Assembly: GCF_008107685.1 (NCBI RefSeq)
Contig: NZ_VIRF01000073.1
Coordinates: 30,261 to 94,260, forward strand
Direction: 5' to 3'
From: Novosphingobium sp. BW1
GTDB lineage: Bacteria; Pseudomonadota; Alphaproteobacteria; Sphingomonadales; Sphingomonadaceae
Length of the DNA: 64,000 nucleotides
The number at the start of each line of letters is the position of its first letter. The stretch's first letter is position 1. This document shows positions 1 through 8,942 of the stretch, in pieces. The notes under the pieces are model-generated. The model had not been told where the DNA came from. It searched no databases and saw only the letters and a list, made by a program, of their open reading frames with translations. Both the position numbers and the translations under genes were made by a program.

Positions 1-566
1 CGATCGGTCTCATCCCGGTTGACTCGCTCTACTCGCCGGTTCGCCAGGTGAGCTACAAGGTCGAGAACGCCCGCGTTGGCCAGGAGCTCGACTACGACAA
101 GCTCAGCTTGACTGTCGAAACCGACGGCACCGTGACTCCCGAAGATGCCGTGGCCTACTCGGCCCGCATCCTGCAGGACCAGCTGGCGCTGTTTGTCCAC
201 TTCGAGGACATCGCCCCCGTCGGTCAGCCGGCGATGGTCGGCATGGCTGCCGGCGGTACGCAGAGCCAGGAAGAGAGCGACACCAACCAGCTCAACCGTT
301 ACCTTCTCAAGAAGGTCGACGAACTCGAGCTGTCGGTCCGCTCGGCCAACTGTCTCAAGAACGACAACATCATCTACATCGGCGATCTGGTCCAGAAAAC
401 CGAGGCCGAGATGCTGCGAACGCCGAACTTCGGCCGCAAATCGCTCAACGAGATCAAGGAAGTTCTCTCCTCGATGGGTCTGCGCCTCGGCATGGACATC
501 CCGGGCTGGCCGCCCGAAAACATCGAAGAGATGGCCAAGAAGCTGGAGCAGGAACTGCTCGGCTGA
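1..566 (+). CDS. rpoA: DNA-directed RNA polymerase subunit alpha, C-terminal part (5' end outside window)
   Basis: The frame is open from the first bases and reads [20 protein letters not shown], a hallmark of the alpha N-terminal domain end (compare IPVDACYSPVE in E. coli). About 187 residues are present: the end of the assembly domain, a linker, and the alpha-CTD with the [17 protein letters not shown] and [12 protein letters not shown] helices that contact UP elements and activators. The protein acts in the core RNA polymerase. It is followed directly by a strong intrinsic terminator, so it probably ends its ribosomal-protein operon here instead of reading into rplQ. Confidence 0.97.
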   Translation, partial: IGLIPVDSLYSPVRQVSYKVENARVGQELDYDKLSLTVETDGTVTPEDAVAYSARILQDQLALFVHFEDIAPVGQPAMVGMAAGGTQSQEESDTNQLNRYLLKKVDELELSVRSANCLKNDNIIYIGDLVQKTEAEMLRTPNFGRKSLNEIKEVLSSMGLRLGMDIPGWPPENIEEMAKKLEQELLG

Positions 567-592
567 TCGGTCCTTCCGATACCAAATTGAAG

Positions 593-623
593 AGGCCCTG
601 CAGGAAACTGCGGGGCCTTTTTC
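593..623 (+). terminator. Intrinsic terminator after rpoA
   Basis: AGGCCCTGC (593-601) pairs with GCGGGGCCT (610-618) with one G-T wobble around an 8-nt loop, followed by a run of five T. It lies 27 nt after the rpoA stop and separates rpoA from the VOC gene and rplQ. Confidence 0.85.
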
Positions 624-850
624 TTCGGAGGTTCGAAAAGGGGGATTTCGAGAGCCGTCGCCTGTCTTGGCCAGGGTATGCCGGATGCACTGGCTCACAC
701 GTTCCCTAGGTAAATCCTACTTTTCGTTGAGGGTGTGCCTTGGCGGGGGGAGGTCGATCAGACAGTCCGCAGGGGCAAGGGATGATGAATCGCTTGCTTG
801 CCTCTTTTCATTCTTCGTTTAGAACATATAAAGAACGCAAGGGGAGTGTG

Positions 851-1198
851 ATGGCCCGCCTGAACTACGTCGAACTGCCGGTGCGCAATGTACCCGGCCA
901 GAAGGAATTTTACGAGGCTACTTTCGGGTGGTCCTTTACCGACTTCGGTCCAGATTACGCGTCGACGATGACGGGCGATGTCGACATGGGCCTCAACGGC
1001 GATGCGGCGCAGTGGACTGCACAGATGCTCCCGGTGATCGAAGTCGAGGACCTTGAGGAAACCCTCGCGCGCGTGCAGGCCGCAGGCGGCTTCGTCACGT
1101 TACCGATCTTTGCTTTCCCGGGCGGGCGCCGTTTCCATTTCCGCGATCCGCATGGGCACGAACTGGCTGCAATGGTGGCTGAAGGGGGTGGCGTGTAG
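851..1198 (+). CDS. VOC (glyoxalase/bleomycin-resistance fold) family protein
   Basis: A 115-residue protein starting MARLNYVELPVRNV. The frame is open further upstream, but the ATG at 851 has a purine-rich AAGGGGAG ribosome site just before it and gives the normal family start. The NYVELPVRN opening, the FGW turn and the late GGRRFHFRDPHGHELA segment are typical of VOC domains of the YqjT/GlxA-like type. VOC proteins use paired beta-alpha-beta-beta-beta modules, often binding a divalent metal; the substrate here cannot be told. Its position between rpoA and rplQ, two genes normally adjacent, is unusual. The cytoplasmic location is inferred from the lack of a signal peptide. Confidence 0.85.
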   Translation: MARLNYVELPVRNVPGQKEFYEATFGWSFTDFGPDYASTMTGDVDMGLNGDAAQWTAQMLPVIEVEDLEETLARVQAAGGFVTLPIFAFPGGRRFHFRDPHGHELAAMVAEGGGV

Positions 1199-1361
1199 GA
1201 AATGGCGTCCCGGATTCCCACGAATCCTTGACTCTTTCCTGAAAATCCGCATTAGGGCCGTTCTTCGCGGATACCCGTGAGAAGGTTTTGGGCGGTGGCC
1301 TTGTCCACATCGCCCGGCGGGCAGTACCTAACCGGCTGCCTGACGAACAGGAAGATGACCC

Positions 1362-1784
1362 ATGCGTCACAAGTATTCCGGCCGTAAGCTGCAGCGCAAG
1401 TCCGGCCACCGCGCCGCCCTTCTGCGCAACATGGCCGCAGCCTTGATCAAGCACGAGCAGATCCAGACCACCACGCCCAAGGCGAAGGAACTGCGTCCCT
1501 ACATCGAGAAGCTGATCACGCTTGCCAAGCACGGTGGCCTGTCCAACCGTCGCCTTGCGCACGCCAAGATCATGGACGAGGCCCAGGAAAACAAGCTGTT
1601 CGAAGTTCTGGCCGAGCGTTACGCCGGTCGTCCGGGCGGCTACACCCGCATCATCAAGGCCGGTTACCGCGCTTCGGACGCCGCGCCGATCGCGATCATC
1701 GAACTCGTCGACCGTGACACCGAGGCCAAGGGCCAAGATTCGGGCCCGGTCATGAACGAGGCCGAAGATTACGCCGAAGCGTAA
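1362..1784 (+). CDS. rplQ: 50S ribosomal protein L17
   Basis: A 140-residue protein starting [20 protein letters not shown], the L17 signature, with the conserved [16 protein letters not shown] and [17 protein letters not shown] stretches and a sphingomonad-type acidic C-terminal extension. It is a large-subunit protein near the peptide exit tunnel. It normally follows rpoA in one operon; here 795 nt, a terminator and a VOC gene lie between, so it must have its own promoter or share that of the VOC gene. A poor TTGACT-type -35 at 1228 with no convincing -10 is the only candidate I noticed. A strong terminator follows at 1852. Confidence 0.97.
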   Translation: MRHKYSGRKLQRKSGHRAALLRNMAAALIKHEQIQTTTPKAKELRPYIEKLITLAKHGGLSNRRLAHAKIMDEAQENKLFEVLAERYAGRPGGYTRIIKAGYRASDAAPIAIIELVDRDTEAKGQDSGPVMNEAEDYAEA

Positions 1785-1851
1785 GGCCTTGGGCAGGGCC
1801 TACCGGTCCTGTTGACAAGCAAAGATACGTCCGTTTTCCGAAATTGACGGG

Positions 1852-1886
1852 GGCGGCCGCGAGATGCAGTCTCGCGGCCGCCTTTT
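1852..1886 (+). terminator. Intrinsic terminator after rplQ
   Basis: GGCGGCCGCGAGA (1852-1864) and TCTCGCGGCCGCC (1870-1882) form a perfect 13-bp stem with a 5-nt loop, followed by TTTT. It ends rplQ transcription and lies in the region upstream of the oligopeptidase gene. Confidence 0.9.
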
Positions 1887-1927
1887 CGTTTGGGCGCAAC
1901 GTATCTTCCCGGGAGTTGTTCTTTTTC

Positions 1928-4066
1928 ATGCGCAATATCCTTCGTTGGACGACAGCCCTGTCGGTCCTCGCGGCCTCGTCTGTTTTCGCGAACGAACTGA
2001 CAGATAAGAATTATCCCGAGACCCGGCGCGGCGACGTTGTCGAGGTGCTGTTCGGGGAAGAGATCGCGGACCCCTACCGCTGGCTTGAAAACGATGTGCG
2101 TGAGGACAAGGAGGTCGCTGACTGGGTGGCCCGGCAGAGCGCCTTCACCGATACTTATCTTAAGCAATTGCCCCAGCGGGGCTGGTTCGAGGAGAAGGTG
2201 CGTGGCCTTCTCAATTTCGAGCGCTTCGGGTTGCCGGAAAAGGCGGGCGAGCGCTACTTCTACACGCGCAACTCAGGGCTTCTGAACCAGTCGCAGCTGT
2301 TCATGCGCGATGGGCTGGATGGCGAGCCGCGCCTGCTGATCGATCCCAATACCTGGGCAAGCGACGGGGCCACAGCGCTGTCGGGCTGGAGACCGTCGAA
2401 GGATGGTTCCTACCTCCTCTATAGCGTGCAGGACGGCGGCAGCGACTGGCGTATCCTCCATGTCCTCGATGTGGGGACTGGCAAAGTCCTTGAAGACGAG
2501 ATCCGATGGGTCAAGTTCTCGGACCTTGCCTGGGTCGGCGAAAAGGGCTTCCTCTATTCGCGCTATCCCGAGCCAGGTGAGGGTGAGGCTTTCCAGAGCG
2601 CCAATTTCGACCACACGGTCTATTACCATGAACTGGGAACTCCCCAGTCCGCAGACACCGTGGTCTACCGCACGCCTGAGCATCCTGAATATAATCACTC
2701 GGTCTCGACGACGCAGGATGGCCACTGGGCCGTCGTCACCAGCAGCATCGGCACCGATGCGCGTTTCGAGATCCACGCGATCGATATCACCAGCAAGGAC
2801 TGGACCCCGCGCGTGGTTGTCGGCGGCTTCGATGATGCCTGGGAACTTGTTGAGGGTATGGGCGACAAGCTCTGGTTCGTCACCAACAGGAACGCGCCGC
2901 GAAAGCGCCTCGTCCAGATCGATCTGGGTGGAAAAACGCCCAAGATGCAAGAGGTTGTGCCCCAGGCCGAGGACATTCTCGAGCGTGCGGGTATCGTGGG
3001 CAACCGCCTCGTCCTCAACTACATGCGCGATGCGGCAAGCCATGCGGTTATTGTGGGTCTCGATGGCAAGAGTGCGCAGGAATTCTCGCTGAGCGGGATC
3101 GGGACGGCCTCGGGCTTCCACGGCAAGCCGGGCGACCCTGAGACCTTCTACTCCTTTACCAGCTTCAACCGCACGCCCTCGATCTTCCGCATGAATATCG
3201 AGACGGGTGAGACCACGCCGTTTGCCGAGCCCGAGATGGACTTCGATCCTGAAGACTTCGCGATTGAACAGCGCTTCTATGCTTCGAAGGATGGCACGAA
3301 GGTTCCGATGTTCATCGTGCGCCGCAAGGATGTTGTCGCCGCGGGCAAGCCGGTGCCGACGCTGCTTTACGGCTATGGCGGTTTCGACATCGCGCTCACA
3401 CCGGACTTCTCGGCCTCGCGGATGGCTTGGATCCAGGCTGGCGGGGCCTATGTACTGGCGAACTTGCGCGGGGGCGGCGAGTATGGCCGTGCCTGGCACG
3501 ATGCCGGACGGCGCGAGAACAAGCAGAATGTCTTTGATGATTTCATTGCGGCGGGCGAGTACCTGAAGGCGCAAGGGATTACGACTGAGGACGGTCTGGC
3601 GATCAACGGCGGCTCTAACGGCGGCCTGTTGGTTGGCGCGGTGACGAACCAGCGCCCGGACCTGTTTGCGGCTGCCGTGCCGCAGGTCGGGGTCATGGAC
3701 ATGCTGCGCTTCGATCGCTTCACCGCGGGGCGCTATTGGGTCGACGACTTTGGCTATCCCGACAAGGAAGCCGACTTCAGGATCATTCGGCGCTATTCGC
3801 CCTACCACAACATTGCCGAGGGGCAGGACTACCCGGCCGTACTGGTGACGACGGCGGATACCGATGACCGCGTGGTTCCGGGCCATTCGTTCAAGTACGC
3901 GGCCGCCATTCAGCATGCGAAACTGGGTGACAAGCCCCATCTCATCCGTATCGAGACGCGGGCGGGGCATGGCTCGGGCAAACCGACCGACAAGGTTATC
4001 GAAGAAGCGGCGGATATCCTCTCGTTCATGGCGGAGTGGACAAGCCTGGACGTTCCGGATTCCTGA
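1928..4066 (+). CDS. Secreted prolyl oligopeptidase family serine peptidase (S9A)
   Basis: A 712-residue protein with an N-terminal signal peptide (MRNILRWTTALSVLAASSVFA), suggesting a periplasmic enzyme. The beta-propeller occupies the first 430 or so residues, with the family entry motif DPYRWLEND. The C-terminal alpha/beta-hydrolase domain carries GGSNGG with the nucleophile serine near residue 563, the Asp in TADTDDRV and the His in TRAGHGSGK, so the catalytic triad is complete. It cleaves short peptides after proline. The ATG at 1928 was chosen because it starts the signal peptide; a GGGAG ribosome site lies about 11 nt upstream. The gene appears monocistronic. Confidence 0.93.
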   Translation: MRNILRWTTALSVLAASSVFANELTDKNYPETRRGDVVEVLFGEEIADPYRWLENDVREDKEVADWVARQSAFTDTYLKQLPQRGWFEEKVRGLLNFERFGLPEKAGERYFYTRNSGLLNQSQLFMRDGLDGEPRLLIDPNTWASDGATALSGWRPSKDGSYLLYSVQDGGSDWRILHVLDVGTGKVLEDEIRWVKFSDLAWVGEKGFLYSRYPEPGEGEAFQSANFDHTVYYHELGTPQSADTVVYRTPEHPEYNHSVSTTQDGHWAVVTSSIGTDARFEIHAIDITSKDWTPRVVVGGFDDAWELVEGMGDKLWFVTNRNAPRKRLVQIDLGGKTPKMQEVVPQAEDILERAGIVGNRLVLNYMRDAASHAVIVGLDGKSAQEFSLSGIGTASGFHGKPGDPETFYSFTSFNRTPSIFRMNIETGETTPFAEPEMDFDPEDFAIEQRFYASKDGTKVPMFIVRRKDVVAAGKPVPTLLYGYGGFDIALTPDFSASRMAWIQAGGAYVLANLRGGGEYGRAWHDAGRRENKQNVFDDFIAAGEYLKAQGITTEDGLAINGGSNGGLLVGAVTNQRPDLFAAAVPQVGVMDMLRFDRFTAGRYWVDDFGYPDKEADFRIIRRYSPYHNIAEGQDYPAVLVTTADTDDRVVPGHSFKYAAAIQHAKLGDKPHLIRIETRAGHGSGKPTDKVIEEAADILSFMAEWTSLDVPDS

Positions 4067-4199
4067 TTGTTCAGGTATTTCGGTATGAATATGAACAATG
4101 GCTGATGCCCGGGTTCAGGCGGGTATCAGCGCCTCTTTGCTAAACCGTGTCTGTCGCCGGGCATTGGGCCCGGCGCGCCGAAACAAGGAGGAACGCCTC

Positions 4200-4727
4200 A
4201 TGCACACCCTGATGAAATCCGCTCTCGGCAAGGGACTGGTCGGGACCATGGCGGTCGGCGCAATGGCGGCCTCCACGGCAACCCCGGCCATGGCGCGCGA
4301 TGGTGGTGGCCGGGTCGATGCAGGGACGGTGATTGCCGGCGCGCTGGTCGTGGGCGGTGTTGCCGCGCTGGCCGCGTCGGCCAGCAACGACCGGGATCGT
4401 TATGCCTATGGCCACCCGCGCGGGCGCGATCGCCGTTACGGTCGTGGCTTTCGCGGTGTAAGCTCGCGCGATGCGGTGGATCGCTGCGTCGCGGCGGCGA
4501 CCCGTACCGCACATCGTTACGGGGAGCGCGCCCGTGTGACCGATATTCGCGAGGTCGACCGCAAGGACTATGGCTACAAGATCAAGGGCCGGATTGCGCT
4601 CGAGCATCGCCGCGGCGGGGGGTGGGATCGCCGCAGCCGTGTTGATACCGGCAAGTTCACCTGCAAGGTGAATTACCGTGGAGGTCTGCGTGACCTCGAC
4701 TTTTCGGGTATTCGCGGCCTGCGCTGA
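4200..4727 (+). CDS. Small basic secreted protein of unknown function, copy A
   Basis: A 175-residue protein starting MHTLMKSALGKG behind an AAGGAGG ribosome site at 4185. A signal peptide ends at about TPAMA-RD. A glycine/alanine-rich hydrophobic stretch (TVIAGALVVGGVAALAAS) follows, then an Arg/Tyr/Gly-rich low-complexity segment, then a folded-looking C-terminal half beginning SSRDAVDRCVAAATRTA with two cysteines (DRC, FTCKV) that may form a disulfide. The layout and C-terminal pattern match the next gene downstream, so the two look like diverged duplicates. Function unknown; the membrane-proximal hydrophobic segment suggests a periplasmic, possibly anchored, protein. Confidence 0.8.
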   Translation: MHTLMKSALGKGLVGTMAVGAMAASTATPAMARDGGGRVDAGTVIAGALVVGGVAALAASASNDRDRYAYGHPRGRDRRYGRGFRGVSSRDAVDRCVAAATRTAHRYGERARVTDIREVDRKDYGYKIKGRIALEHRRGGGWDRRSRVDTGKFTCKVNYRGGLRDLDFSGIRGLR

Positions 4728-4838
4728 TGGCGTGCTGTCCGCCTGTGCGGTTCAGCGCCGGGAAAGACGCTTTGGCGCATCCGGAAACCTGCTGATTGGG
4801 ATGGCGCGGATCGTGCGCGCCGATTGGGAACTTGAGTT

Positions 4839-5429
4839 ATGAACATCCTGCGTTCGCGTACCAGTGCTTCGCTGGCTGCCCTGGCGGCCACGGTCATGAC
4901 CGTTTCGCCCGCCATGGCCCATGGCTGGGGCCGTTATCCGGGCCCGCCGCGCCACCACCACCACCATCGTGGCGGCGGTGGTGGTGGCCTGCTTGCCGGA
5001 CTTCTGATCGGCGGAGGCTTTGTCGCCATTGCCAGCGCGGCGAGCAAGTCCAACCAGCCCGAGCGCGTAGCCCGGCCTCGGGACGCTTACGAAGATGATG
5101 ACTACGGTCGTGACTACGAACGAGGCGATGACCGTCCGGCTTATCCTGGTGGCCCGGTGGTGGGCGATCCGGGCTATGCGGCGCCCTATGAGGATGACCG
5201 CTTGCGCGAGGAGGTCGGGGCCTCGGGTTTTGGCATGGCCGTGGATACCTGCACCGACGAGGTCGAGGGCGGTTCGCGTTACAGCGTACGCAGTGTCGAC
5301 AAGGTGGATCGGATGAACGGCCGCGTTGCGGTTGAAGGGCGGCTCAAGGATGGCCGGGGGTTTGCCTGCAGTATCGACGGAGATGGGCGTGTGCGCTCGG
5401 TCGCGGTCGATGGGCGCGCGATGATCTGA
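4839..5429 (+). CDS. Small secreted protein of unknown function, copy B
   Basis: A 196-residue protein with signal peptide MNILRSRTSASLAALAATVMTVSPAMA, a histidine run (HHHHH) and a glycine run near residues 38-50, a hydrophobic segment (LLAGLLIGGGFVAIASAAS), an acidic Asp/Tyr-rich linker, and a C-terminal domain (FGMAVDTCTDEVEGG to FACSIDGDGRVRSVAVDGRAM). It shares with the preceding gene the order signal peptide, Gly-rich hydrophobic segment, charged linker and C-terminal domain with two cysteines and a V-x-G-R strand. The histidine run could bind metal, but nothing else supports that. Function unknown. Confidence 0.78.
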   Translation: MNILRSRTSASLAALAATVMTVSPAMAHGWGRYPGPPRHHHHHRGGGGGGLLAGLLIGGGFVAIASAASKSNQPERVARPRDAYEDDDYGRDYERGDDRPAYPGGPVVGDPGYAAPYEDDRLREEVGASGFGMAVDTCTDEVEGGSRYSVRSVDKVDRMNGRVAVEGRLKDGRGFACSIDGDGRVRSVAVDGRAMI

Positions 5430-5451
5430 TGAGAGCCGCGTCCCGACCAGC

Positions 5452-6099
5452 TCAGGTCTGTCGGGGCGGGCCCTCGTCCTCGCCGCCGTGGGTGGGCAGG
5501 CCAATGGACCAGTGGATCGCTATTCCGCGCAAGATGAAGCCGGCCAGCGCGCCGCAGATCCAGGCAGTGATCGGCGGGGTGTCGAGCGCGATCAGGAGCG
5601 CGGCACAGCCTGAGGCGAGGGCCGAGGCCGTGACGTAAAGTTCCGGACGCATGAGGATCGAGGGTTGGCCTGCGATAACGTCGCGGATAATGCCGCCCGC
5701 ACACCCCGTCATCACGCCCATCAGGAATGAGGGGACAGGCGGCACACCCCAGCCCATGGCCTTGATCGTCCCCAGGACGGAATAGACGGCCATACCCAGT
5801 GCGTCGGCCCAGACGAGGATCCGGGCGTTGTACCAGTTGGCGGGCGTGAACCAGGCGAGCGTTGCCACGGCGAGGCAAACCGGCGCCACGAGCCGGTCGT
5901 GAACCCAGAATACCGGCGCATCGATCAGGAGGTCGCGTACCGTGCCGCCGCCCACGCCCGCGATCAGCGCGAAGAAGGCCACCGTGACGTAGCTTTGCTG
6001 GGTCCGTATGCCCGAGAGCGCACCGGAAAGGGCGAACAGGCCGATGGCGAAAAGGTCTACGGCGGCGGGTAGCACCGGCGTCTCGGGAGGCGTGATCAT
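5452..6099 (-). CDS. TRIC/UPF0126 family membrane protein
   Basis: A 215-residue hydrophobic protein with about seven transmembrane segments arranged as two repeats. Each repeat contains a Gly-rich-RD motif, GVGGGTVRDLLI in the first and GCAGGIIRDVIAG in the second, diagnostic of the UPF0126 family (YadS, YicG). Members are trimeric cation channels or transporters related to eukaryotic TRIC channels; bacterial relatives such as E. coli YicG have been linked to glycine uptake. It acts in the inner membrane. It is convergent with the upstream secreted-protein gene; substrate not determinable here. Confidence 0.9.
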   Translation of the reverse strand: MITPPETPVLPAAVDLFAIGLFALSGALSGIRTQQSYVTVAFFALIAGVGGGTVRDLLIDAPVFWVHDRLVAPVCLAVATLAWFTPANWYNARILVWADALGMAVYSVLGTIKAMGWGVPPVPSFLMGVMTGCAGGIIRDVIAGQPSILMRPELYVTASALASGCAALLIALDTPPITAWICGALAGFILRGIAIHWSIGLPTHGGEDEGPPRQT

Positions 6100-6263
6100 G
6101 AGTGTCTCTTATCACCCGTTCGACACGGGACCTACCCTGCCGGGCAGAACAGAACGCCATGAGTTCCGGAAACTTGTATGCCCGCGTGAAAACATTAGGT
6201 TGAAGCCCAAATACCGGCGCCCCCTATCGCCAGTCCGACCCTGCCAAATATGGATTTTCTCCC

Positions 6264-7940
6264 ATGTTCACCCGTACTGTTCTATCCTCCCTTGCCCTGC
6301 TGCTGGCGGGCACGACTCTTGCGCCGAGCAGCGCCTCGGCTGCGCAGACCTCCGCCGCCGAGGCGCCTTACAATCTGGTCGTGGCCAAGGCGGCACTGGT
6401 GCCGGTCGAGATGGATGTCGACACCGTCTTTCTGAACGCGGAGGAGCGCAAGGTCGTCAACCTGCTGATCCAGGCTTCGGACCTTCTGAGCGAGGTCTAT
6501 CTGCGTCAGCGCTACGAGGCCAATCCCAATGTGCGCATGGCGATCTCGCGCAGCCGACGGGCGGACCGCGACCTGTTGCTGGAGATGTTTGACCGCAACT
6601 TGGGTCCCTGGGATGAGATGGCCGAACTCCATCCCTTCTGGGGCGGTGAGGCCATGCCCGAGGGCGCGGGCTTTTATCCCACCGACCTGACGCGTGAGGA
6701 ACTGGAAGCCTACGTCGCGGCCCATCCGGATGAGAAGCAGGCGCTGCTCAGCCCCTATACGGTAGTGCGCCGTGACGGTGAGGCGCTGGTCGCCATTCCC
6801 TATTCAAAGGCGTACGCGCAATGGCTGGAGCCGGCTTCGCAGCTTCTGGACGAGGCGGCGGCCACCACCAGCAATCCCAGCCTTAAGCGTTTCCTGTCGC
6901 TTCGCGCCAAGGCGTTCCTCTCGGACGATTACTACGAGAGCGAATTGGCCTGGATGGACCTGGAGGACACGCCTATCGAAATCGCCATTGGCCCCTACGA
7001 GGTCTACACCGACCGTCTGATGGGTACGAAGACCGCCTTCGAGAGCTTCGTGACGCTGAAGAACCCGGAAGAATCAGCCGCGCTCGCCAAGTACAAGAAG
7101 TACCTGCGCGACATGGAAGCGAACCTGCCGATCCCGGACGAGGTCAAGAACTTCCAGCGCGGCTTCGCGAGCCCCATTGTCGTCTCCGAACAGGTCCATG
7201 GCGGGGGCGACAACGTGCCCGGCGCGCCCACCATCGCCTTCAACCTCCCCAACGACGAACGCGTGCGTGAGGCCAAGGGGGCCAAGAAGGTGATCCTCTC
7301 CAACGTCCTTGGCGCCAAGTTCGACCGCATCCTGAAGTCGATGGCCCCGATCGTGCTCGAGCCCGACCAGGCCGCGCTCGTCGCGCGCAAATACATGCAG
7401 TACGAGACGCTGTTCCACGAACTCTCGCACAGCCTCGGGCCGGGGACCATCACCGTCGATGGCGAGGAGACGACCGTCAATGCGCGGCTCAAGGAGCAGG
7501 CTTCGGCGCTGGAAGAGGCCAAGGCCGATGTTGCGGGTGTCTGGAACATCCTGTTCATGATGGACAAGGGGGAGATACCGGCGAGTGAGCGCGACCAGCT
7601 CTTTGCCACCTACTTCACCGGCATCTTCCGCTCGGTACGCTTCGGCGCGGTGGAAGCGCACGGAAAGGGAGCCGCTCTCCAGTACGGCTATCTCCAGGCC
7701 AAGGGGGCGTTTCGTTTCGATAAAGGGGCAGGGCGCTTCGTGATCGACGATGCCCGCATGGAAGCGGGCCTTCGCGATCTCCTGCACGATATCCTGATGC
7801 TGCAGGCGAGGGGCGATTACGAGGGGACCAAGGCATTCATGGCGAGCTGGGCGAAGCTGGATGGCCATGCCGAGAACACGATTGCCGCGATGGGCGATGT
7901 ACCCGTCGACATTCTTCCGATCTATCCCAGCGAAGTCTGA
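6264..7940 (+). CDS. Exported zinc metallopeptidase related to dipeptidyl-peptidase III (M49-like)
   Basis: A 558-residue protein with signal peptide (MFTRTVLSSLALLLAGTTLAPSSASA). The centre has YETLFHELSHSLGPG, placing zinc ligands at H385 and H389 with catalytic E386, and EEAKAD with a likely third ligand at E418. The overall order and the EEAKAD motif resemble the M49 family, but typical M49 enzymes have a six-residue HELLGH site; here the spacing is the classical HEXXH. A conserved RGFASPIVVSEQVHGGGDN stretch precedes the site. It probably trims peptides in the periplasm. Some database entries call relatives Zn-dependent hydrolases. Start chosen for the signal peptide. Confidence 0.85.
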   Translation: MFTRTVLSSLALLLAGTTLAPSSASAAQTSAAEAPYNLVVAKAALVPVEMDVDTVFLNAEERKVVNLLIQASDLLSEVYLRQRYEANPNVRMAISRSRRADRDLLLEMFDRNLGPWDEMAELHPFWGGEAMPEGAGFYPTDLTREELEAYVAAHPDEKQALLSPYTVVRRDGEALVAIPYSKAYAQWLEPASQLLDEAAATTSNPSLKRFLSLRAKAFLSDDYYESELAWMDLEDTPIEIAIGPYEVYTDRLMGTKTAFESFVTLKNPEESAALAKYKKYLRDMEANLPIPDEVKNFQRGFASPIVVSEQVHGGGDNVPGAPTIAFNLPNDERVREAKGAKKVILSNVLGAKFDRILKSMAPIVLEPDQAALVARKYMQYETLFHELSHSLGPGTITVDGEETTVNARLKEQASALEEAKADVAGVWNILFMMDKGEIPASERDQLFATYFTGIFRSVRFGAVEAHGKGAALQYGYLQAKGAFRFDKGAGRFVIDDARMEAGLRDLLHDILMLQARGDYEGTKAFMASWAKLDGHAENTIAAMGDVPVDILPIYPSEV

Positions 7941-7986
7941 CGACGTGCGCCCGGCGAACCCAGGTCGCCCGGCACAGCCCTCTCGC

Positions 7987-8917
7987 TCAGAGCGCCCACC
8001 ATAGATAGCCGGTGATCGTGACGAGCGAGAGGATCGTGGAGAGAAGTACGGTGCGCGCGGTCACATCGGCCTCGCGGCCATAGAACTCAGCCAGCATGAA
8101 GGGGCCGGTGCCGGTCGGAAGGGCCGAAAGAATGACGGCGGCGTGAATAGCCATCGTCTCGATCTGGAAGACCCGGGCCGCCAGGAACCAGACAAGGACA
8201 GGCTGTGCGATCAGTTTGACCGCGATCAGTCCTGCGATCCGCATTCTGGGCGCGGGAGCGGCGCTTCGCTCGGCCGCGAGGAATAGCCCGAGGGCGACCA
8301 GCGCGCAGGGCGAGGCGGCAGCCCCCAGCATTGTCAGGAAATTGTCGAGGGGAAATGGTACGGCCAGCCCCGTAATCGGAAAAACGCTGGCGGCAAGCGG
8401 CGCGGCGACGAGTGGATTGGCAAGCAGCCGGCGCGCGACCTTGATGGCGAGCTTGCCCGGAGTTGCGGCCTTCTGGGTCGCGGCTTCGATCAGGATGATG
8501 CCCAGCGCGAAAACCACGCACACGGTCATCAGGACCGAGAGAAGCGTCAGCGACCGTGCCTCGCTGCCCAGCACGATGGCGATGATGGGAAAGCCCATGT
8601 AGCCGTTGTTCGCATAGCTCGAATTGAGGCCATCGATGGCCGCATCGGCGAGGCCGTGACGTAGGCGCACGAGGACCGTGAATACGAAGGTGCCCAGGGT
8701 GCCCAGCGCCAGTGCCGCAAGGAAGCTGAGGTGCCAGAGCTGCACAGGGCTGGGCCTTGGCGACGATCTCGAACAGCAGTGCTGGCAGTGCCAGCCAGAC
8801 GACGAACCGGTTGAGCTCGCTTGTCGCCTGGGCACCCAGCGCCTTAAGGCGCCGCGCCAGCCAACCGGCAAAGATCAGGCCGAAGACCGGGAGAACGGTC
8901 AGCAGGGGCGTGAGCAT
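7987..8917 (-). pseudogene. AEC-family (auxin efflux carrier type) transporter gene with a single frameshift
   Basis: The N-terminal part starting MLTPLLTVLPVFGLIFAGWL is read in one frame down to EIVAKAQP, and the rest (VQLWHLSFLAALALG onward, including NSSYANNGYMGFP and the final helices) is read in another. Removing one base in 8746-8750 joins both into one normal-length AEC permease of about 309 residues with ten predicted helices. AEC carriers export or import organic acids or auxin-like compounds. Either the gene is a recent single-base pseudogene or the sequence has an error here; everything else looks intact, so an error is quite possible. Confidence 0.82.
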
Positions 8918-8942
8918 GAAAGCGCTCTTGCGCGGGGGGGGA

